This document shows positions 11,661 to 22,627 of a stretch of DNA of 64,000 bases, piece by piece; within the stretch, counting starts at the first letter, position 1; every line of letters starts with the position of its first letter. This stretch comes from Diogma glabrata. Taxonomy: Eukaryota; Arthropoda; Insecta; Diptera; Cylindrotomidae. The stretch spans positions 41,777,242-41,841,241 of the forward strand of contig OY856187.1 in NCBI GenBank assembly GCA_963693315.1. Reading direction: 5' to 3'. Under the pieces are notes generated by a model. That model searched no databases, was not told the origin of the DNA, and saw only the letters and a program-made list of their open reading frames with translations. Made by a program: the position numbers and the translations under genes.

Positions 11661-12180
11661 GTCGCTGAACGTACCGCATTCCCACTGAAATTGAGAAAAA
11701 TCTTTTCTCAAACCAAATATTGTCATCTTCGATTTGAGAAAACATTTTTCTTAAAATGATAATGAATTGATTCAAAATGAAATATATCGGATCAATACCA
11801 AAAGTAACATACGATCATGTCGATCAAAAAAATTCTTAAAATGATCAGAATTTCTTAAAATGAGCTTTTGGTTTCTCAACTTCTTCCGCTCAAATTCTTG
11901 AAGAAATACAACTCCATCTTAAATTGATACTTTTGGTATTGATTTGATACAACAAGTTTATAAGCTTTGAGAATAATATTGAGAATATAATATCAAAATA
12001 AGAAATTTGTTTATCATAATCAGTAGATTTACATCAACTCAAAAAAATAAACCAAAGTTCAATCTGATGCAGCATTTTATATCAATTTGAGAACTCATAT
12101 TCTCGTCCATATATTGATATACAAAAATCATCAATTTGATGATTTTTTTATCAAATTTAACTCTTTTTTTCTCTCTGTGT

Positions 12181-13291
12181 AGCCACCATGGTGCATCTAA
12201 CCATATACATCTAAGGCTTCAATACTTCACAACATTTTATCCACTAGTCCCACTATCCACCTTAAAAAACATTGACTTAACCATGCCCTGGCTATTAGTG
12301 ATTTTTAGGAGCAGCATTGCACTATGGTAAATTTCTGGGATATGGACCGAGTCGAATGTAAACTTTATACCTATGGTGGGCAAATGATGTCATTGCAATT
12401 ACAAAGACCTTGGTCCCATTAAACTCTCATATTTTCGCTTCAAAGCACTGGAAATATTGATAGAGGCCTTTTTGAGAGGTTCAATCGAACTTACAAGGTT
12501 GTCAGCATCTCAACATGCATACTACAAAAGGCAAGTCTGTTGAAACAACCTTGCACTCTCTCATACGTCCAATTTTCTTTGGTTCCCTTACTACAATATT
12601 GAGGGAGCCATAAACAACGTTAGTTCTGTGGCTATTACTCATATGCTTGTGGATTTGGTAGTAGAGGAATCACTGGTCAGTCGGATCGACCAGTTTTTTG
12701 GATGGCAGGGTCCTTTTGGCAGGGATGGCAGAGCTTTTCTCGGTGAATATTTTACTCGAAAGTTTGTAAATAGAGACATACCACAACTCACAAGGTAGAG
12801 TAGGGTCGCCCTTTCTTTGGAACCTACTTAGTAATGACCTGTTGCTAAAGCTGGAAGGTGATCGCTTATGAAAATGTTGTTGCTTGGGCGTCTTAGGAAA
12901 ATATTATAGTGCTTTTAAGGATCTAATACAGAGTACTCATTATATCCAATATGGACGAATAGTTGTAGACTGGGGGTAAATGAACAGAAATCAGCTTCTC
13001 TAGAAAGCGAAAACCACATGCTTTTTTGACCCTTCAGCTCTAAACAAAGTCTGTTTGAGCATCACTGACAAAAATAATTGCTTGAGGGTCATTCTGGAGA
13101 GTAGAATAAGCGGGGAAACTAAAACTCTTGAAAAAAAAGCATGAAGATGGGCTTTGAAGTCCTACATTGTTCACTGGATATACTGCTCAATTGTTTGTAT
13201 AAATTTCCTGTATAGGGTCGCGGTTTGATGACCGACCCTCGGCATCATTGTGGAGAGCTCGGCATCATTGTGTATTAGTGGAGTTCTAAAG
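12181..13291 (+). pseudogene. Element E fragment 2: LOA/R1-like reverse transcriptase relic
   Basis: Reading across frames, the order of motifs is that of a LOA/R1 reverse transcriptase: a degenerate PGPDGI-type block at about 12190, MPWLLVIFRSSIALW, VNFIPMVGK, SASQHAY, YYNIEGAINNVSSVAITHML (the A motif, in place of FLDIEGAFNN), a QGRVGSPFLWN-like PQGG block near 12800, and LLLKLEGDR. A TRKRKP/DPSALN-type and VHWIY-type thumb follows to SSASLCISGVLKS at 13290. There are many stops and shifts; the YADD motif is unreadable. The frame breaks at the INE insertion and resumes at 14678. Confidence 0.7.
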
Positions 13292-13293
13292 AG

Positions 13294-14677
13294 TAAAATA
13301 TGGAGGGTTGAAATGTCACAGCTCTGAGAAATCAAGACTTCGGTCTGGGTTAAGGATTTTGATATAGTTTTTGGCAAAAAACTTTTATGAGGACATGGTT
13401 TTTAGTTTTGGGCAGCGATGTATATCAAACATAACACTTTGTTAAAGTACAAGTTTTTTTATCTCTGTTTAGAAATTTATTACAAAACTAACACGAAACA
13501 TCAATACGTTGCTGGCAAATTATAACAGATCATAAATTAACATAATTTAGTGAAATGATGATACACTCAGCAAACTAGTAAAAACCTCTCCATTTAGCAT
13601 TTCGAGAATATATTACAAAATCACAAATTCATATTTCTTTCAAAATTCCAAAAATACTGTAAAAATTAAATAAAATCAAACTTTTTTCAAAATTCTAAAA
13701 ATATTCCAAAAATTATTACAAAATCAAAGATTAAACTTTTTTTCAAAAATTCTAAAAATATTGCAAAAATTATATCAAAATCAAAAATTAAAATAAAATC
13801 AAATATTTAAACTTTTTCTAAATTCCAATAATATTCCAAAAATTCAAACTTGTTCCAAAATTCTAAAAATATTGCAAAAATTTTGTAATAATTTTGTAAA
13901 AATACAAAGTTTTTTCAAAATTCCAAAAATATTTCAAAAACTATAACAAATTAAACAACTTCCATGTCAAATTTCATTTTCAATTACATTTAAGTCATAA
14001 AAACAGCTACATTTTTTTTCCAAAAATTTGGCTAAAAAAATAAATGAAATCATTTTTTAACACACTTGACATTTTTTTGACAAACTTATAGTGCCATAAT
14101 TCTCAATAATAATAATATATTTTCATGTTATACAAATTATGAATTTTATTTTTTTCCAAAAAATTGGGTAAACAAATAAATAAAAATCTTCCTTTTGACA
14201 CACTTGACAGCATTTTTTTGACAAACTTATAATGCAATAATCTAGTTTTTGATCTCACATACCAATCCCGACCATCCTGATCTCTCCACATTCTATGTTC
14301 CTTCTCGTAATCACTTAAAATGAACGTTTTTTATGCGAAAAATATGCATATTTCCTTGTTTTGACACACTTGACGATTTTTTTGACACACTTCCAGGGCA
14401 GTTATCGAACACAACGTCCTCTCGGCTCTTACCATTGACTGTACCTATTTTTAGAATTCCAAATTTCTCAAATCCCTTCAGCCGTTTTCTATTATTCGTC
14501 GGTTGTGACGGCCGGCAGACAAACATGAATTTTTTTTTGCTTTTTTAAAATCAGTATGTCCTAAAACGTCGAGAAATGGCAAAAAAAGTGGGGGGTAAGA
14601 AATTCACTTTTAGCTCATAAATGTAATACTTAGGTCTTTTAGACTTAGTAATACTTAGGTCTTTTAGACCGAAGTAA
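13294..14677 (+). mobile_element. INE-1/HINE-like element, copy 1
   Basis: It begins at AAAATATGGAGGG and ends at the hairpin GGTCTTTTAGACC followed by GAAGTAA. The left end contains ACTTCGGTCTG and the right end contains a diverged copy of its complement, forming the subterminal inverted repeat of the family. Between them are AT-rich tandem units (AAAATATTGCAAAAATT type), then units with TTTGACACACTTGACA, then a conserved block. The flanking retrotransposon E reads GVLKS on the left and PTAALEILFHLTP on the right, which gives the element ends and shows no target duplication. Confidence 0.7.
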
Positions 14678-15212
14678 CCCACTGCAGCACTGGAAATTCT
14701 TTTTCATCTAACTCCTAGAAACCGGAATATGGAGCTGCAACAATAAAGGACACTCATAAATTCTGGTAACTAGGAATATTTCTTTGACCGCAGACTATTG
14801 CATTCCAAAACCATCCTCTGAAGTTGGTAGCACAACTGATATTCCTTCCAGAAAGGAGTAGGCAAGTGAATATGACAATCATACGTTGTTGTCAACTTCT
14901 GCACAGATGGTTAAAAAATGAATGGGATGAATGGATTGGTTGTGGAGCATTCTATAAAGAACTATATCTAAACCTCTCGTTTTGCTTACCTGTTCACTGT
15001 AGTGACTTACAGGCTGAATTTGAAGCAGTGAAAAAGGCCATTGACTGATTGAAGTATAATGTAGTATATGAATATATTTGCAAGGTATATTGGAATTTTA
15101 AAGTTTTTAGAGCTGAACCTCACCGTCTAACGTAGCCCAAAAATGTCTGTCATCCAACTTGTCTGGGCCAGGGCATTTCGATATAACAGAAAAATTGAAG
15201 GCAAACAAACTC
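14678..15212 (+). pseudogene. Element E fragment 3: thumb and RNase H domain
   Basis: Starts with PTAALEILFHLTPRN, the continuation of the SGVLKS block 1.4 kb upstream. A ribonuclease H domain follows: FCTDG then a stop where Ser-Lys is expected (about 14898), WIGCGAFYKELYLNLSF, LPVHCSDLQAEFEAVKKAID, and a degenerate VWVPGH-like block near 15160. RNase H places the element with the I/LOA side of the R1-LOA-I group rather than Jockey. The frame is cut at 15213 by the Penelope-like element inside the ELA block that normally closes RNase H. Confidence 0.7.
15202..15212. repeat. Target-site duplication, left copy (Penelope-like element)
   Basis: CAAACAAACTC here is repeated exactly at 17851-17861. 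Removing the intervening 2638 bp plus one copy restores a continuous KANKLAWKG reading in the RNase H of element E. Confidence 0.8.
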
Positions 15213-15271
15213 TATATGTGTTATTATGGTTTTCCATATTATTCACTGTTTGTGTGCTTTTGTCACTTGTG

Positions 15272-15656
15272 AATTAAAATGCAATATTGAAAAATATACT
15301 TTTTACTGTTTATTTTTAATTTTTTATTTTATTAATAATAATATAATCTTCCTTATAGTAACAATTTGAATTTTATTTTTGTTTTATAGAATATCGATTT
15401 CGACTTACGTCATCCTCAGTTCTTAAATTATTATTACAATTTTTGCTTAAACTATAACTTATGTACTATTTCAACTGCTATTTTTTATTATTATGTCATA
15501 TATTTTGTTAGTTTTAGTGTGGATTTTATCATTTAAAATGTTGTTATTGTTTTTATGTTTATATATTTCTATTTCTTCCAATCTATCTAGAAGTTGTCCT
15601 TTTCTTTTTTTATGCAATATGGTTAAATTTGTGTTGATGTTGGTGTATTTGTGTTT
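15272..15656. repeat. Left arm of inverted terminal repeat, Penelope-like element
   Basis: Reverse complement of 17446-17849 with few mismatches and small length differences. It covers the C-terminal coding end and 3' UTR of the minus-strand element. Confidence 0.8.
15398..15419 (-). ncRNA. Candidate hammerhead-like motif, Penelope 3' UTR, minus strand
   Basis: On the minus strand the 3' UTR contains CTGAGGA, then T, then GAC-GTAA-GTC (a 3-bp stem with GTAA loop), then GAAA. This approximates the hammerhead core CUGANGA - stem II - GAAA reported in Penelope-like elements. The extra T before stem II and an undetermined stem I/III leave it a candidate only. Confidence 0.35.
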
Positions 15657-17392
15657 TTTATTTTTAAATGTTGGGCATATCTGGATTTTGGATCGCTTCT
15701 GTTAATTTCATTGGTGTGCTCATTAAATCTTTTTGTGAAGGACTGTCTGGCCTTTTGTCTGGCCTGTATAAAATTTACTGCAGTCGTCACAGGTAAGTTT
15801 ATAAACACCTGTGTCTTACGTTTGGGTTTTTTTGGTTTTTAGGTAATTTTCTATTTTATTTTTGTTTTTGTAAGCTGCAATATATCCGTATTTTTTTAAA
15901 GTTTTTTGCATTATTTTGAATATTGTTTTATTGTATGTTACGCCTCCGTATTTTTTGCCTGCTAATTTTTCTTCATTCTTCAATGTTGTTAGGGTTTGCA
16001 AATTTTTCTTGTTTTTCTATTTTCTATTTAATGTGTCAATCATTTCGTTTTTATATCCGTTTTTACTGGCTATGTATTTTATGTTGTTTAATTCGTCTTG
16101 ATAATTTTCTGCATTCATAGATATATTGTTTAATCTATTGATCATGTGGTTGTAGGCAGCTAGTTTATGTTGGTATGGATGATGTGATTTAATATTTATT
16201 GTTCGATCCGTTTGGTTTGGTTTTCGGAATATTTTAAATGTGTGTTTTGAATCTACATTTTTGATTGATAAATCCACAAAATTAATTGTGTTATTTTCTT
16301 CATTTTCTTACGTGAATTTAATGGAAGGTTCTATGCTGTTTATGTATTGGTGTAATAGATTAAGCTGTCTATTCGTTCCTTTGAATAATAAAATTATATC
16401 ATCAACGTAGCGATACCAATAAATGATTTTTTCTTTGTGTGGATTTAAGTTATTATGTATATATTTTGTTTCAAAATCGTTGAGATATATTTCGGCTAAA
16501 GTTCCAGATAGTGGGCTTCACATAGGTAATCCTTCTGTTTGTTGATAATACTCATTGTTATGTGTGAAATAGTTTTGTTTTGTTATTTCGGTTATTATAT
16601 TTATTATTTCTTGTGTATCTGTTGGGTTTAAACAATTTTTTATTAACATATTTTTTGTTATATTTATTGTATCTTTTATTGGTATGTTAGAATACATGTT
16701 GGTTATATCAAACGATGCTAATTTTGTGTTGTGAGGTATTATTATTGGTTCTATTCTATTGATTAATTCTGTGTTATTTTTTACTAAATAACTGTTATCA
16801 AATTTTATGTGATATTTCAATAGTTTGTTTATGTACTTCGCTATTCTGTATGTTGGTGCTGTGGTGAAATTAATTAATGGTCTTATCGGTGTATCTGGTT
16901 TGTGTATTTTTGGTAATCCTATTGCCTTGCTGCTGTTGGTTTTATGATTTTGTTATACCTTATGTTCTTATCACCTAATATGTTGATAGATTTGTTGATG
17001 ATAGTTTTTATTTGTGCATTGAATTCATTCGTTGGATCTTTACTTAATTTTTCGATGTTGTTATTAGTGATGTATTCATCTATCTTATTGTTGTAGTCTG
17101 TAGTTTTTAAGATGACTAATGTATTTCCTTTATCTGCTTTGGTTATTGTGGCATTGTTTTGTTTGATTTTGTTTTGTATACTGTGTATTGTTTTTATTTC
17201 TTTTTTATTGTTGATTTTTGAATTGTTTAAGTTGTTATTTTTTACTGATATTTCATTATTTATTATTGATCTGATTTCATTTTGGTGTTGAATGTTAGAT
17301 TTCGATATTGAATCTTCTATTTCTAACAGATTTTTATTTAATTCTTTTCTTGTGTTTTTTGGTTGTATATCGTATTTCAATTCTTTTTCCAA
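15471..17392 (-). pseudogene. Penelope-type reverse transcriptase with GIY-YIG endonuclease
   Basis: Read from 17392 downward: an Asn/Lys-rich N-terminus, ATITKADKGNTLVILKT (the Penelope motif before the RT core), GLPKIHKPDTPIRPLI, LASFDITNMYSNIPI (RT motif A), GLPM then a stop then SPLSGTLAEIYL (motif B), and YWYRYVDDIILLF (the catalytic YxDD). The C-terminal part includes KKYGGVTYNKTIFK, then GVYKLTCDDCSKFYTGQT, the GIY-YIG nuclease start, and RFNEHTNEINRSDPKSRYAQH. The frame is broken by stops and shifts at about 16918, 16517, 16302, 16016 and 15810. The final codon is TGA on the minus strand at 15471-15473. Not functional, but family identity is clear. Confidence 0.85.
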
Positions 17393-17445
17393 TAGTTGAG
17401 TTTCTTGATTGTTAAATTGTATTTTAGTGTAATTTTATATTCTAA

Positions 17446-17849
17446 AAATACAAATACACCAATATAAACACAAATTTAACCATATTGCATAAAAAAAGAA
17501 AAGAACAACTTCTAGATAGATTGGAAGAAATAGAAATATATAAACATAAAAACAATAACAACATTTTAAATGATAAAATCAACAATAAAACTAACAAAAT
17601 ATATGACATAATAATAAAAAATTGCAGTTGAAATAATATATAAGTAATAGTTTAAGCAAAAATTGTAATAATAATTTAAGAACTGAGGATGACGTAAGTC
17701 GAAATCGATATTCTATAAAATAAAAAAAAAAAAATAAAGAAAAAATTCAATTCAAATTTTTACTATAAGGAAGATTATATTATTATTAATAAAATAAAAA
17801 TCGGAAATCAAACAGTAAAAAGTATATTTTTAAATATTGCATTTTAATT
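17446..17849. repeat. Right arm of inverted terminal repeat, Penelope-like element
   Basis: Plus-strand copy of the element's 3' end. It includes the reading KEQLLDRLEEIEIYKHKN (the C-terminus of the ORF), a stop, and the 3' UTR to 17849. Confidence 0.8.
17683..17704 (+). ncRNA. Candidate hammerhead-like motif, inverted copy
   Basis: Same motif as at 15398-15419, on the plus strand inside the right arm. Having one copy in each terminal repeat matches the dimeric arrangement described for Penelope hammerheads. The same caveats apply. Confidence 0.35.
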
Positions 17850-17850
17850 T

Positions 17851-17861
17851 CAAACAAACTC
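17851..17861. repeat. Target-site duplication, right copy (Penelope-like element)
   Basis: Exact second copy of CAAACAAACTC, directly after the element's terminal repeat. Confidence 0.8.
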
Positions 17862-18300
17862 GCTTGGAAAGGTTTTTCCTGCCTTGTATTACCAAGTATG
17901 GCTGAGGTGGGAATACAATTTCGTGCAAACTTCTACTTCAAAAGGAGGCGGATACGCGTACAAACATAAAATGATCAGAAGGCATCACTTTTATGACTAC
18001 TGGGCATATATGGTGTGCACTGAACCGCTCTATGTCTGAACAACTGATTTCAATAAATTGCAGATATATATCAACATGATTGTAGCTGTCATTATGGGAC
18101 ACTGTGTTATCGACCAACGTGCAAACAGACTGGCGTTTTCTCCCATGAGCATTAGTTGAACATCAGGGACATTCGTCGCTTCTTGAGAAGCTGTGGTTGG
18201 TTGCCAAAAAGGTATTGTTTTGAAAAGCAAAAACTCTTTTCATGAAATGGCTATAGACTGTTTGTGTCCATGCCGCCCTTTAAGATTATAGCCTAACCTT
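17862..18300 (+). pseudogene. Element E fragment 4: end of RNase H and C-terminal region
   Basis: The reading NKLAWKGFSCLVLPSMAEVG continues the RNase H of fragment 3 across the Penelope insertion. Farther on come MGHCVIDQRANRLAF, corresponding to the TGHCLxxxHAxRL block after RNase H, and LNIRDIRRFLRSCGWL near 18150-18200, corresponding to the DIRRF..SGWF block that closes LOA/R1-type ORF2. There are several stops. The 3' end of the element is not resolved; sequence after about 18300 is unassigned. Confidence 0.6.
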
Positions 18301-20976
18301 GAAATCAGTATTTATATTAAATTCAAATACCACTCATGTTTTCATCGTAAGTTTTCTATTTTTTTATACAGAAAAGCTTATGTGAGAATCAATTTTCTTA
18401 AGTTTTCTGGTTCCTCAAAAATTAAACCCGACATTTCTATTTATAAATGCGAAGTATAACAAGCAACAAGCTCTGTCAAAGGGATAAAGTATTGTATTGC
18501 TTTCCTGTTTATTGAATTATCTTTATTTTATTTTTTTACTCGAACAGAAAGTTTTTTATCACTTTCGAATAATGTCACTTTCAGTTAAACCGCGAGTGCG
18601 GTGACTGTCGCTCTGTTCATTGAACAACTTTCAAAATTAAACTCACTCTAATTCAATATTTTATTTGCATAATGATTTTGATTGTTTGCCGCAGGTATAG
18701 CATAGATATTTCTCATTTCAAAAAGATATTCACAAAAAGTGTGAAAGATATACATGCATTATTATTCCAAACAATAAAAGTCGCGAGTTCTTGCTTTTCC
18801 ATAGGCTATAATGCCTGTCCCATAATAGAATAAATATTCAAATGCATTTAATTTGTATAAAAACTGACATTTGCTATGAATACAATGGAAGCTCCATAGC
18901 AAATGCTTTTATAGTAAATTGGTAATTAATGTGATTCAGAACAATAACGGAAATTCATCGTATGAAAAACTTCTGCGAAAAAAAAAATTAAACTGAATTT
19001 GGTGTTCAAGTACGATACAGAATTTTGTTTGAATGAAATAGGGTGTAAATCAATTGAATCTAGAATTTTAATGAGATTTTGTTTGCTGTTGTTGGAATAA
19101 GTGCTCAAAAGTGGATTTGAAAAAAAAAATCGAATGAGGTCCATAAACGGAGAAAATATATAAACTAAAAATAAAACAAATTGATTGAAATAATTTAAAT
19201 GGTAAAAAAGGATTTGCTGAAATCGAATACGATTTTGTGTAATAAAATTAAATGTCCATCGATTATAGTTGATTTCTCCTAACAACCGTATGTGTTTATG
19301 TGATCTGAATTAGCTAACCAAACATGTCGTGAAATTGTTCTAATGAACTTGTTATTGTATGTCTTCACTTCATTAACTCTAAATCTACTTAATGAGACTG
19401 TTAAATATATACGAAAACTGTACTGGAGTAAAGAAGTTTAGCGCACAATGTTTTACATTTAACTTTAACCGCTCACACATTTTGTGTTGTTTTACTATAA
19501 AATCTAATAAAATTCACAGACAACCGCAATGCTTGTAATGAATAGAAAATGACAAATATTTAATTTCAATGTAAAACATCAAAATGTGTTTATAGCTATA
19601 AATTTCTAATTATAAAAATTTTTGTCTACACAATTTGAACATTTGAAAATATTTTAATTAATTTTATAACAAGAAAAACAAATTAAAATATGTTTTGTTC
19701 ATTTCACTTGTTTCATTTTGTTATCTAAGCCATGCATATGCTGACTTACCATTCTTTAGTTGACGAGGACTGTAGCTATTAAAATAAACAGAATAATTAT
19801 TATGAAATGGTAGAAAAGTTTTTTGTTCTTTTATTTTTTCATAAATTATAATCGTTTCGATTTTTTTTACCATTCTGCAATGCGTGACTCTGCATAATTA
19901 TTTAAACATTTATTTTCATTTCAGTTTTTTCCACTTTTGTCGGAATTTTCTTTTTTTTTCGGTTTTAAATGGGTTTAAAGTTTATTTTGGTTTTCTTTTG
20001 TTATGAAAATTGATTTTCAGACTTTATGCATTGCAATTTAGAAGATTTTATGTTTCGGTTTAGATAAATTAAGCTTTATTGTGATTAATGAAAAATGGAA
20101 GTGAGTGGTTTTAATAAAGATTATATCTGTTTTATTTAAGAAAAAGGATTTGGGTAAATCTTGCCAATACTGTGAATACAAAAATGTTTTTATTACCACT
20201 GTATAATATCTATCTTGAAAATATTATGAACAGAATAGATAAACAAAAGTTCTGATTCCTTAAGAAATTGTGAAAGCATAAATCTTTCGTTTTTTGTTAT
20301 CTCACCCTCATAAAAACATTTATAAAATCATCCAAAATCGATTGTAACAAAACAAAAGCTAATTTTTGGTTTCTGTTACAGAAAATCAAATTATCTTAGC
20401 AAAAAAAAAAACGAAAACACTTAAGGCCAAATAATTTTTAAAAATGTTTATGCAATAAAGCTATCCATGTCAAATTACATGCTCTTGTATCCCAGAATTA
20501 ATAAATTATATAAAATCATTTAGTTCGAAGTTTTTGGTTGTCATTGGTATTATTATTGTAGCAAACCAAACTACAATATAATGAATAAAAGCTGATTTTG
20601 ATAGCAGATAAAGTTCAAGTCATGCATTATTTATAAGAATTTTGATTTTGGTTTTGTGTTGTTTTAGAATTTGAAATGAAATTACAATAAAGGATTTGAA
20701 ATTGCTTTTGTTTTTTGTTAAAATTAAACGTCATGTCTATTATGTCTCTATGTATTAGATAAATGGAATTTCTTTGGATATAAACTGCTAGTAAAAATTT
20801 CAATCCATTTGAATACCAAAATTTCTTTATGATTTGATATTATAACTATTGTGTTACGAAGCGGTTGAATCGAAAACAATTATCATAAAATGCGTTGAGT
20901 TCACCTTAAACTCGTTGAAATTGTTTTACTGTCGAAGCAAACGGCTGTACGAACGATAGAATGAAACTATTTCAAA
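18301..20976. other. AT-rich non-coding stretch
   Basis: No gene supported. The longest frame (18926-19285, minus, 119 codons) is Phe/Leu/Ile/Asn-rich, as expected from AT-rich DNA, with no recognisable motif. No tandem structure or element ends seen. Confidence 0.5.
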
Positions 20977-22067
20977 CTGTTCCGGCTCTGAGATATCAAA
21001 ACTTAGGTTTGGGCTAAAGATTTTTATAAAGTTTTTGGCGAAAGGCTTTTATAAGTACATTGTTTTTAGTTTTTGGCAGCAATGTATATATTACAAAAAA
21101 TTCTTTGTAAATGTAAGTATTTTCTCTCTGCTTTTAGAAGTTTATTACAAAACTAACGAAACATCAAATTCTAAAAACATTCCATTGCCAAATTAAAAAT
21201 TTGAAACTTTTTTCAGAATTCTAAAAATATTGCAAAAAATAAAACAAAATCAAAAGTTCAAACTTTTTCCAAAATTTTAAATATATTGCAAAAATTGTAA
21301 AAAAATCAAATATATAAACTTTTTCAAAATTCTTAAGATATAGTAAAAGTTATAACAAAATCAAAAATTCAAACTTATTTTCCAACTGTTCCAAAAATTA
21401 TTTTTTTTGTTAAAAAGGACATTTAATCTGTAACAACTTGGTATTTTTCAACTGTTCCTATATGTTGGGAGGAGTTCAAACTATATAGAACCATATATCA
21501 CGTCGAATTTCAGGTTCAATTACATTTCATGTCATACAAATAATTAATTTTATTTGACAAATGTTTCAAATCGAAAATGTTTCTCATTTTATGTTTCTCA
21601 TTCTTTTGACATACTTAAAGGTTTTTTTGACACACTTACAACAGAATAATCAAGCTCCTGGTCCCACATACCAATACCAACCATCAAAATTTCTCCACAT
21701 TCAATGTTACTACTCGTTATCACTTAAAGTGAACGTTTTTTAAGCAAAAACTAAGCCACTTTTCTTGTTTTGACACACTTAACGATTTCTTGACACACTG
21801 CCGGTACAGTTATCGAACACATTGCTCTTTCAGCTCGTACCATTAAGTTAACCTTTTTTTAGAAACGAAAATTTTTCAAATCGCTTCAACGGTTTTCTCT
21901 GTTTGACGACGGTTGTGACGGCCGATCGGCAAACAGACGAACATTTTTTTTTTTGATTTTTTAGAATCAGTAGATCCTAAAACTTCGAGAAATGCCACAA
22001 AAAGTGGGGGTAAGAGTTTCACTTTTGGATCGAGAATGTAATACTTATTTATTTCAAACCGAAGTAA
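20977..22067 (+). mobile_element. INE-1/HINE-like element, copy 2 (degenerate)
   Basis: Begins in GGCTCTGAGATATCAAAACTT, a diverged form of the family left end, and ends at ATTTCAAACCGAAGTAA, where the hairpin is decayed. It has the family order: AT-rich tandem part, TTTGACACACTT units (about 21604 and 21770), the CACATACCAATACC block, the GACGG-rich block, and AAAAGTGGGGGTAAGA. More divergent from the others than they are from each other, so probably an older copy. Confidence 0.65.
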
Positions 22068-22624
22068 TTCAATGACTTTTTTATGGCATTTTATTTCTTT
22101 TCGCCTTGATTGTAATTTATGAATATAAGCATGCGTAAATGCATTACTTGGAGAATTCGTTTGTGTAGGATTGTTTTGATACAATTAATTTTTTTAAACA
22201 AAAATATTTGTGTGAATTAAATTTTTTTTAGTAAATAAAAAATTTTGTTGTTTTAAATTAAATAAAACAAAGTCGGACAAGTGCGAATAAAATTCGTTCG
22301 CTAAGGGTTTTGTGAATATAAGAGAACACAATATCAAAAATAAACGACATAAAGTTATGTTGTAAAGTCTTTATATCGCCAGACTATAGACGCATTACAG
22401 AATAAATGTTTAATCGTAGACGTCAATAGTAAATGTCAATCACATCTGTACATTGATCAAAAATGTTACTTGAGGTTAAATCTTATCCATAGCTGTTTAT
22501 GTTAACTAAAGAAAGATTTAACCAATATTTGAATGGTCTAAATTGGCAATATTTGTTCTATAAATCAGCGTCGTAATATAGGGTGGTATACATACACTTA
22601 AAATAGTACTTTTTTATCCATAAC
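22068..22624. other. AT-rich non-coding stretch
   Basis: No supported gene or repeat boundary between INE copy 2 and the 285-bp tandem array. Confidence 0.5.
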
Positions 22625-22627
22625 TAA

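Larger units (their letters stand above)
6757..12179. mobile_element. Element F: 5.4-kb TIR element with subterminal repeats, flanked by TA
   Basis: The ends are inverted copies: CACAGAGAGAAAAAAA at 6757 and its reverse complement ending at 12179, both next to TA (6755-6756 and 12180-12181), suggesting a TA target duplication. Inside each end lies a long AT-rich region of degenerate tandem repeats rich in TCTCAATTTGA-type motifs (6783-7680 and about 11680-12170). The centre carries a broken spliced gene, a MITE and unassigned sequence. I could not find a recognisable transposase, so the superfamily is unknown. It interrupts retrotransposon relic E. Confidence 0.6.
15213..17850 (-). mobile_element. 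Penelope-like element H with an inverted 3' end
   Basis: A minus-strand reverse transcriptase and GIY-YIG endonuclease relic is bounded by an 11-bp target duplication. Both ends carry about 390-400 bp in inverted orientation (15272-15656 and 17446-17849). The plus-strand copy repeats the last part of the coding region and the 3' UTR. Penelope-like elements are known for partial tandem or inverted terminal arrangements, and the length and sequence here fit an inverted 3' end fused to the 5' side of the main copy. About 60 bp (15213-15271) lies outside the left arm. Confidence 0.8.

Noticed and set aside
13600..14000. Regularly repeated AT-rich units resembling a CRISPR-like or satellite array (also at 21180, 24540, 27800, 52930, 58030)
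   Set aside because: The units are degenerate, vary in length and lack unique spacers of constant size. They are the internal tandem part of the INE-like family.
18926..19285. 119-codon minus-strand frame with hydrophobic stretches
   Set aside because: Residue usage (Phe, Leu, Ile, Asn, Ser) is what AT-rich random sequence gives. No motif, and no coding-like context.
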